Below, in pieces: positions 8,071 to 14,290 of a stretch of 33,487 nucleotides of DNA (positions are counted from its first letter, which is position 1; each line of letters begins with the position of its first letter). This DNA comes from Salinisphaera orenii subsp. halophila YIM 95161. GTDB taxonomy: Bacteria; Pseudomonadota; Gammaproteobacteria; Nevskiales; Salinisphaeraceae. The stretch is taken from contig NZ_AYKF01000087.1 of assembly GCF_003732545.1 (NCBI RefSeq), positions 1 to 33,487 of the forward strand. The letters run 5' to 3'. The position numbers and the translations under genes are program-made. Under the pieces are notes generated by a model that was not told where the DNA came from, searched no databases, and was given only the letters and a program-made list of their open reading frames with translations.

Positions 8071-9360
8071 CTAGGCGGCGCCCTTCCCGGCCGCGCGATA
8101 CACCGCGTGCCGGGCGCACAGATCGGTGACCGCCGCCCGCACCCGGGCGACCATGGCATCGACATCGCCGCCATCGGCCAGCGTGTCGAGCACGTCGCAG
8201 ATCCAGCCGGCGACCTGGCGCATTTCGTTCTCGTCAAAGCCGCGCGTAGTGGCCGCGGGCGTACCGATGCGCAGGCCGGAGGTGACGAAAGGCGAGCGCG
8301 GATCGCCGGGCACGGCGTTCTTGTTGGCGGTGATGTGCGCCTTGCCGAGCAGCGCTTCCGCATCCTTGCCGGTGATGTCCTGGCGCACAAGGCTGACCAG
8401 CATCAGGTGGTTGTCGGTGCCGCCGGACACGACCTCGTAATTGCGGTCCATGAAGACCTGCGCCATCGCCCGGGCATTGGCCACGACCTGGCGCGAATAG
8501 GTCTGGAACTCGGGTTCGAGCGCCTCCTTGAACGCGACCGCCTTGCCGGCAATGACGTGCATGAGCGGGCCGCCCTGCGTACCCGGGAAAACCGCGGAAT
8601 TAAGCTTCTTGTAGAGGGCCTCGTCGCCGTGAGCGGACAGGATCAAGCCCCCGCGCGGGCCGCGCAGGGTCTTGTGGGTCGTGGTCGTTACCACGTGCGC
8701 GTGCGGCAGCGGGCTCGGGTATTCACCCGCAGCCACGAGACCGGCGACGTGCGCCATGTCCACGAGCAGCCAGGCACCAACCGAGTCCGCGATCTGACGC
8801 ATCCGCGCCCAGTCGATCCGGCGGGAATAGGCCGAGAAGCCGCCGATGAGCATCTTCGGCCGGTGTTCGTCGGCCAGCCGCTGGATCTCGTCGTAATCGA
8901 GCTCGCCGGTCTGCTCGTTGAGGCCGTACTGAACCGCGTTGTAATTGCGGCCGGAGAAGTTCGGCGCCGCGCCGTGGGTCAGATGGCCGCCGGCGTCCAG
9001 GCTCATGCCCAGAATCGTGTCGCCAGGCTTGACCAGCGCAAGATAGACCGCGGCGTTGGCCTGGGCGCCGGAATGCGGCTGCACGTTGGCATAGTCGCAT
9101 TCGAAGAGCCGGCAGGCGCGGTCGATCGCGAGCTGCTCGGCGACGTCGACGTACTCGCAGCCGCCGTAGAAGCGCTTGCCCGGATAACCTTCCGCGTACT
9201 TGTTCGTCAGCAGCGATCCCTGGGCTTCCATCACCCGGGGACTGGTGTAGTTCTCCGAGGCGATCAGCTCGATGTGATCTTCCTGGCGCTGGTCCTCGTC
9301 GGCGATGGCCGACGCCAGCTCGGGGTCGAAATCGACAATGCGTTGCATGGCATCAAACAT
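8071..9360 (-). CDS. glyA: Serine hydroxymethyltransferase
   Basis: This cytoplasmic PLP enzyme interconverts serine and glycine and charges tetrahydrofolate with a one-carbon unit. Motifs seen: [20 protein letters not shown] (29-48), [28 protein letters not shown], the aspartate in [20 protein letters not shown] and the PLP lysine in [14 protein letters not shown] (Lys230). The 429-residue length is close to the usual ~417. The ATG at 9360 ([11 protein letters not shown]) best matches the family N-terminus, with an alternative ATG at 9348; the frame stays open far upstream but is not coding there. It is the first gene of the glyA-nrdR-rib-nusB-thiL run. Confidence 0.96.
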   Translation of the reverse strand: MFDAMQRIVDFDPELASAIADEDQRQEDHIELIASENYTSPRVMEAQGSLLTNKYAEGYPGKRFYGGCEYVDVAEQLAIDRACRLFECDYANVQPHSGAQANAAVYLALVKPGDTILGMSLDAGGHLTHGAAPNFSGRNYNAVQYGLNEQTGELDYDEIQRLADEHRPKMLIGGFSAYSRRIDWARMRQIADSVGAWLLVDMAHVAGLVAAGEYPSPLPHAHVVTTTTHKTLRGPRGGLILSAHGDEALYKKLNSAVFPGTQGGPLMHVIAGKAVAFKEALEPEFQTYSRQVVANARAMAQVFMDRNYEVVSGGTDNHLMLVSLVRQDITGKDAEALLGKAHITANKNAVPGDPRSPFVTSGLRIGTPAATTRGFDENEMRQVAGWICDVLDTLADGGDVDAMVARVRAAVTDLCARHAVYRAAGKGAA

Positions 9361-9453
9361 GGGCAAATGATCTGTCTGTAAAACGAAGAAGCCGTAGCGT
9401 CGCCGCCTGCGGGCGCGGGCGTCGACGCGTTGTCTGATCCGGTAAGGCCGCAT

Positions 9454-9482
9454 AGTGTAGCGCAGACGCGGCGCGGGCTCAG
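9454..9482 (-). promoter_or_regulatory. Candidate promoter for the glyA-nrdR-rib run
   Basis: In the 158-bp glyA-nadA spacer the minus strand has TACACT (9454-9459) 17 bp downstream of CTGAGC (9477-9482), which matches the -35 consensus in only three positions. The predicted start is about 85 bp before glyA. I see no recognisable riboswitch in this leader. Confidence 0.35.
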
Positions 9483-9518
9483 GCGTGGCGCCCGGCGCGT
9501 GCCGCTCGCTGCCGCGGC

Positions 9519-10619
9519 CTAGGCCGTGATCTCGAGCATGAGATCGAGCGTCGCCTTGGCTTCGCGCGCCTCGTCGGCCGGCACCTGAATACGGTTCACG
9601 ACCTCGCCCTCGACCAGATTGTCCAGAACCCAGGCCAGATGCTGGGGATCGGTGCGGAACATGGTCGAGCACATGCACACGACCGGCGACATGAACTGCA
9701 CCTTCACGCCCTTGTCGGCCATCTCGTGGTGCAGGCGATTGACCAGATTGAGTTCGGTGCCCACCAGCCAGTGCGTGCCCGGTTCGCTGGCACGCACGTG
9801 CCGGAGAATGGTCTCGGTGGAACCGACCACGTCGGAGGCCTGACAGACCTCGAAGGCATTCTCGGGATGGGAGATCACCCGGCCTTCCGGATGTTCCTCC
9901 CGGAACTTGTGGATGTGATTGGGGTGGAACATCTGGTGGACCGAGCAGAATCCCTTCCAGAGGATGATGCGCGCGCCGCGGATCTCGTCCGCGGTGAGCC
10001 CGCCCATCGGCTTCGAGAAATCCCAGACGACCATCTCGTCCAGCGGGATGCCCATGTCGTGGCCGGTATTGCGCCCCAGGTGCTGATCGGGGAAGAACAG
10101 CACCTTCTCGCGACGCGAGAACGACCAGTCGAGCACGCCGCGGGCGTTGGACGAGGTACACACGATGCCGCCGTGGCGGCCGCAGAACGCCTTCAGATCG
10201 GCCGCCGAGTTGATGTAGGTGACCGGCGTGACCTGCTCGTCGGGCTCGAGCACTTCGGAGAGCTCGCGCCAGGCGCGCTCGACGTTGCGCAGGTTGGCCA
10301 TGTCCGCCATCGAGCAACCGGCGGCCATATCCGGCAGGATCACCTGCTGGTCGGGCCGCGACAGGATGTCGGCGACTTCGGCCATGAAGTGCACGCCACA
10401 GAAGACGATGTATTCGGCGTCGGAATTCGCTGCCAGCTTCGACAGCTTCAGCGAGTCGCCGGTGTAATCGGCGTGTGCGAAGACCTCGTCGCGCTGGTAG
10501 TGGTGACCGAGAATCGCGCAGCGGGAACCGAGCGCGGCCTTGGCGGCCCGAATGCGCTCGTCGCAGGCCGCATCGTCGTAGAAGGAGTAATCCTGCAGGG
10601 CGAATGCGTTCGCAGTCAT
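9519..10619 (-). CDS. nadA: Quinolinate synthase A
   Basis: NadA condenses iminoaspartate with dihydroxyacetone phosphate to quinolinate in de novo NAD synthesis, using a [4Fe-4S] cluster. Conserved features: [17 protein letters not shown] (near 35-51), [20 protein letters not shown] (Cys74), [10 protein letters not shown] (Cys154), [13 protein letters not shown] and [13 protein letters not shown] (Cys315/Cys317), with the cluster ligands expected among these cysteines. The 366-residue protein is full length. Start at the ATG giving MTANAFAL; the extended open frame beyond it overlaps the divergent gene at 10720. The partner nadB is not in the window. Confidence 0.96.
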   Translation of the reverse strand: MTANAFALQDYSFYDDAACDERIRAAKAALGSRCAILGHHYQRDEVFAHADYTGDSLKLSKLAANSDAEYIVFCGVHFMAEVADILSRPDQQVILPDMAAGCSMADMANLRNVERAWRELSEVLEPDEQVTPVTYINSAADLKAFCGRHGGIVCTSSNARGVLDWSFSRREKVLFFPDQHLGRNTGHDMGIPLDEMVVWDFSKPMGGLTADEIRGARIILWKGFCSVHQMFHPNHIHKFREEHPEGRVISHPENAFEVCQASDVVGSTETILRHVRASEPGTHWLVGTELNLVNRLHHEMADKGVKVQFMSPVVCMCSTMFRTDPQHLAWVLDNLVEGEVVNRIQVPADEAREAKATLDLMLEITA

Positions 10620-10707
10620 GATGATTGCAGGCGGATGTTGTCCTTCAAATGTACCACAGTCCGCCGGCGCGCCTCCCCCACCACGAGCCGCGAGCGGCGT
10701 ATGTCTA

Positions 10708-10713
10708 TATAAT
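10708..10713 (+). promoter_or_regulatory. Perfect -10 element directly before the DUF6502-like gene
   Basis: TATAAT at 10708-10713 is followed by only six bases before the ATG at 10720, so transcription should begin at or next to the start codon, implying a leaderless mRNA. No Shine-Dalgarno sequence is present, and no good -35 is visible. The 11-mer TATAATTCGCG also forms the -10 of the tRNA-Ala promoter at 22332. Confidence 0.5.
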
Positions 10714-10719
10714 TCGCGA

Positions 10720-11559
10720 ATGAAAGACGACGCCCGCCAATGGCTGGCACGGGCCTGCCGCCGCCTGCTTCGCCCGGTCGTGCGCATCCTGCTGCAGCAC
10801 GGGATCGCGTACCGGGATTTCGCCGAGATCGCACGCGGCGTATACGTCGACGTCGCCCGCGAGGCGAGCGATACCCGCGGCCGACCGCCGACCGACTCAC
10901 GCGTCGCCGTGGTCACGGGCCTGACCCGCAAGGAAGTGCGGCGCCTGCGCGAGGCCGCCGATCAGGATTACGTCGATCCCACCTGGGGCGGCGCCAACCG
11001 GGCCACCCGCGTGCTGGCGGGCTGGCACCGCGACCCGGACTTCAACGACGACCGCGGCCATCCACGGGTGCTCGATTTCACGGATGCGCACAGCGGCTTC
11101 ACCGCGCTCGTGCGCCGATACAGCGGCGACATTCCGGTCAACGCCGTGTTCGAGGAGCTCGAGCGCGTCGGCGCGGTCGATATCGACGACCGCGACCAGG
11201 TCAGCGTACTCGGCCGCGCCTACGTGCCCATGGCCAGCGATCCGGAGAGCCTGCGCATGCTCGGCACCGCCAGCCACGATCTGCTGGCCACGATCGCGCA
11301 CAATATCGGTCGGCATCCGGACACGCCGGCACGCTTCCAGCGCACGGTATTCAATGCCCGCGTCGACGTGCGCGCCCTGCCGGTGTTCCACCGGCTGGCC
11401 TCGGAACACGGCCAGCAGCTGCTGGAGACCCTCGACGACTGGCTGGAACGCCATGAGATCGACGAACAGGACACCGAGACCCCGGTCGTGCGAACCGGCG
11501 TCGGCATCTATTATTTTCAGGATGCACCCCGGTCCGAGGAGAACAAGAATGACGACTGA
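10720..11559 (+). CDS. DUF6502-like protein, probable DNA-binding
   Basis: This 279-residue soluble protein resembles the DUF6502 family of proteobacterial proteins of unknown function. Residues 15-80 contain LLRPVVRILLQHGIAYRDF and VVTGLTRKEVRRLRE, which read like a helix-turn-helix or winged-helix unit (inference). The middle (about 85-150) has WHRDPDFNDDRGHPRVLDF, and the C-terminal half has a helical region ending in a Tyr-rich YYFQD segment. There are no membrane segments or catalytic motifs. Its last 11 bp overlap the start of the DUF5666-like lipoprotein gene, so the two are probably translationally coupled. A regulator of its partner or of cell-envelope genes is possible but unproven. 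Confidence 0.7.
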   Translation: MKDDARQWLARACRRLLRPVVRILLQHGIAYRDFAEIARGVYVDVAREASDTRGRPPTDSRVAVVTGLTRKEVRRLREAADQDYVDPTWGGANRATRVLAGWHRDPDFNDDRGHPRVLDFTDAHSGFTALVRRYSGDIPVNAVFEELERVGAVDIDDRDQVSVLGRAYVPMASDPESLRMLGTASHDLLATIAHNIGRHPDTPARFQRTVFNARVDVRALPVFHRLASEHGQQLLETLDDWLERHEIDEQDTETPVVRTGVGIYYFQDAPRSEENKNDD

Positions 11560-12985
11560 CCGACGATTCGTTCGCTCGCTTCGCCGCGGCATCGCCCTGC
11601 TGACGTGCGTCGCCTTGGCCGCCTGCGGCGGCGGCGGCGACGACGGCGGCGGACAGATCGCCGGCATCGAGGGCACCGGTATCGTCTCCGGGTTCGGCAG
11701 CGTCTGGGTCAACGGCATCGAGTTCGAGACCGACGACGCCGAGATCGTGTTCAACGGCGAACCGGTCGGCGAGGACGCGCTGCGTGTCGGCGACATCGTC
11801 ACGGTTCGCGGCACAATCGAGGACGATCGCGCCGAGGCCGATCGGATCGTGTTCGACCGCGTACTCGACGGGCCGATCAGCCGGATCGAGGTCCGCAACG
11901 GCGTCGGCCGGCTCGTGGCGCTGGGCGAGACCGTGCATATCGACACCGATACGCGCCTCATCAACACGCCCGCGGACGAACTAGCCGCAGGCGATCTCAT
12001 CGCCGTCAGCGGCGTCGCCGCGGACGACGGCGATCTGCGCGCGACCTCGATCGAACAGGGCCCCACCTATCGGCCGGACAGCACGCGCATCGACATCGAG
12101 GGCCGCGTCCGGGATCTGGCGGCCGACCGCTTCTACATCGGTCCGCTGGAGATCGACTACGGCGGCGCCACCGTCGACCTCGCCGCGGGCGAACTCAAGG
12201 ACGGCGCCTTCGTCCAGGTCTTCGGCACCCAGGGCGCGGCGGCGGATGCCCCGCTGGTCGCCGACAGCGTGATCGTGCGCTCGCGCGGGCCGGCATCGGA
12301 TAGCGGGCACGTCTTTCGCACCGGCCGTATCGAGAACTTCGACGGCCCGGGCGACTTCACCATCGCCGGCCAGCGCATCGACGCCCAGGACGCCAGCCGC
12401 AACGACGACGCCTCGATCGATCCGGCAGAGGGCGTGTTCGCCTGGGTATACGGGACGATGCGCGACAATGTGCTCGTCGCAGACACCCTGACCGTTCGCC
12501 CCGACCCCAACGTGGTGATCGAGGCCCGGATCCGGGACATCGACGAGGCGAACGACGCGCTGACCCTACTGAGCGTCGACGTCCGGACCCGCTCGGACAC
12601 GCTCTACGTGGACGAGCGCGACGCGGCCGACCGCCGGCTTCGCTTCGACGGGCTCGCCCGCGGCAATTCGGTGCGCATCTCCGGCTACGCCACCGACACC
12701 GGCGTGACCGCGACCCGGGTCACGCGCGTCGATTCGGCGACGACCCGCACGCGCGGGCCGGTCGCGAGCGTATCGGGGAGCGGCGACGCGCTGTCACTGG
12801 AAGTCGCCGGCATCCCGGTCATCGCCCGGGACGACGTCACCGAGTTCGAAGACGCCGACGGCGAGCGCCTCGACGCCGCCGCGTTCCGCACCCGGGCGGA
12901 AGACGGCGCGATCGTGGAGGCCACGGGCCCCGACAACGACGGCCGCATCGATACAGCCCGCACGCTGCGCCTGATCGAGCACTGA
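11549..12985 (+). CDS. DUF5666-like repeat lipoprotein
   Basis: The 478-residue protein starts with a basic region and hydrophobic stretch ending in the lipobox LAAC (23-26), so Cys26 should be lipidated; a Gly/Asp-rich linker follows. The rest consists of about five to six copies of a small all-beta unit of roughly 75-80 residues, with recurring patterns such as GTGIVSGFGSVWVNGIEF, LRVGDIVTVRG, LAAGDLIAVSG, GRVRDL and DGAFVQVFG, as in DUF5666 proteins. The ATG overlaps the previous gene and has GAGGAG about 8 bp upstream. Likely anchored to the inner leaflet of the outer membrane or the periplasmic face; no binding partner can be named. Confidence 0.75.
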   Translation: MTTDRRFVRSLRRGIALLTCVALAACGGGGDDGGGQIAGIEGTGIVSGFGSVWVNGIEFETDDAEIVFNGEPVGEDALRVGDIVTVRGTIEDDRAEADRIVFDRVLDGPISRIEVRNGVGRLVALGETVHIDTDTRLINTPADELAAGDLIAVSGVAADDGDLRATSIEQGPTYRPDSTRIDIEGRVRDLAADRFYIGPLEIDYGGATVDLAAGELKDGAFVQVFGTQGAAADAPLVADSVIVRSRGPASDSGHVFRTGRIENFDGPGDFTIAGQRIDAQDASRNDDASIDPAEGVFAWVYGTMRDNVLVADTLTVRPDPNVVIEARIRDIDEANDALTLLSVDVRTRSDTLYVDERDAADRRLRFDGLARGNSVRISGYATDTGVTATRVTRVDSATTRTRGPVASVSGSGDALSLEVAGIPVIARDDVTEFEDADGERLDAAAFRTRAEDGAIVEATGPDNDGRIDTARTLRLIEH

Positions 12986-12996
12986 CGCCATCTCGA

Positions 12997-13019
12997 CCCG
13001 GCGGCAGCACGCCGCCGGG
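12997..13019 (+). terminator. Stem-loop after the DUF5666-like gene
   Basis: A perfect 9-bp GC-rich stem (CCCGGCGGC and GCCGCCGGG) with a 5-nt loop lies 11 bp after the stop codon. No T-tract follows, so intrinsic termination is uncertain; it may only protect the 3' end. Confidence 0.4.
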
Positions 13020-13931
13020 GCCGTCCACGACAGTCGGAATACGCCGGTCCCGCGATCGAGGACCGCCCTGCGATACCGCCTCGCACGCGCGCCCATCAGT
13101 CTGCAGGCAGTGACAACCGACGACGCACGGGCACCCCCGGCCGGACCGAGATCGGCCGCCCCCTCGGCATCGCCCGCTAAGCACGTACCGCCATTGCCGG
13201 CGACGCGCGCTGCGCGCCGGACACACTCGACTTATGCGATCCCGTCGACAGCCTGCGCCGCGCCCCCGTGTGAACGGTGCAACGGGGCGCGATGGCCCCA
13301 CGCTCGGCAGCGGTCGCCGGCAGGCCGATGGCTTTAATGAAGTCCTGCCACTACGCCCAGTCCCGGCACGCGACGCAGCGGCCGGATGAGGCGCGATGCC
13401 CCACTGCAGGGCCGAGGCGCGGCACAAGCGCCCGGACGTGTCGGCGCACCTCATGTCCACGATGGCCTCACCGAGTGTCGGCCAGTCGATCCACTACACC
13501 GCTCCTGCACGGTCTTTGCAGGACGCGCCGCGGGGCCCGGGTGCGGTGTCCCTGACAGGTGAGCGGGAGCTGGCACCAGGCCAATGAGCGCAGGTTTGCC
13601 ACCACTCCTCTTTTCATTCCTACGATCGCCTGACAGGCACTTGGGCCATATCGGCCCGCGGCATCGGCGCGGCGGCGGCGATCAATCGACCATCCCAACG
13701 GACGAACGATCGGTGATGCGCCTGCCGCGGCCAAGACTAGCGTGGGCTCGACGGCCGAAATGGATACCTCGGCCCGCCGACACCTGGGCGACAGCGCAAT
13801 GGCGCCGCGAGCGAGCGAACCGAATGTCACCAAGCCGACCTACGGCGAGAGCCGCCATATCGACATCGCCGACGGCGATCGCAGGTCCGGACCACGCGAG
13901 TCGCAAAACGGCTCGATCTCGGCCGGAGACG
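13020..13931. other. About 0.9 kb without a convincing gene
   Basis: Every open frame here lacks a plausible start with ribosome-binding site, a recognisable family or typical composition. The longest (13468-13833 minus, 13584-13991 plus) look like by-products of high GC content. A small hairpin TCCTGCA/TGCAGGA lies at 13503-13523. I see no transposase remnant, tRNA or repeat array. It separates two genes converging on this spacer. Confidence 0.5.
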
Positions 13932-13964
13932 AAAAAGGCCGGACCGGGTCACCCCGATCCGGCC
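13932..13964 (-). terminator. Intrinsic terminator of the beta-helix gene
   Basis: On the minus strand GGCCGGATCGGGG pairs with CCCGGTCCGGCC around a 3-nt loop and is followed by TTTTT. It lies 24 bp after the stop codon of the gene ending at 13988. The stem has one or two mismatches but is otherwise a standard rho-independent terminator. Confidence 0.8.
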
Positions 13965-13987
13965 CAAGGGCCATGCCAAACGCGCGA

Positions 13988-14290
13988 CTAGCGCATATCG
14001 TCCGACGCCGAGGCCGACTGTTCGACCTCGAACGCGACCGTCGCCCCGCGCACCGGCAGGCCGTCACCCACGACGAGGTCCGTTTCGTCAGCACCGTCGG
14101 TAGTATCGAGCGACTGCAGCACGAATCGCAGCTGGCCCATGCCCATGACGTCGTCGTCCATGTCGTCATTCATGTCGCCGTTATCTCCCGGCTGTCCGAG
14201 ATCGACGCCGTCGCCATCACTGTCGCTGCACGCGGTGAGCGTGAGCGCGATCACGGCCACGACCAGCAGGAGCTGGGTACGACGACGCAT
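13988..14290 (-). CDS. Possible internally initiated lipoprotein (alternative to the fusion)
   Basis: ATG 14290 lies in the same frame as the beta-helix gene and would start a 100-residue lipoprotein: MRRRTQLLLV, a hydrophobic stretch, lipobox LTAC with Cys21, an acidic Asp/Met-rich linker (DGDGVDLGQPGDNGDMNDD) and a small domain with GQLRFVLQSLDTTDG and GATVAFEVEQ. That is a textbook lipoprotein layout and hard to explain as the tail of another exported protein. No strong ribosome-binding site precedes it (GGTCGGCGGC), so re-initiation or a former separate gene are both possible. No family recognised. Confidence 0.35.
   Translation of the reverse strand: MRRRTQLLLVVAVIALTLTACSDSDGDGVDLGQPGDNGDMNDDMDDDVMGMGQLRFVLQSLDTTDGADETDLVVGDGLPVRGATVAFEVEQSASASDDMR

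Noticed and set aside
9361-10317. Long upstream extension of the glyA frame (to 10317)
   Set aside because: It overlaps nadA, which has all its cluster cysteines in another frame; the extension has no family resemblance. The glyA start is at 9360.
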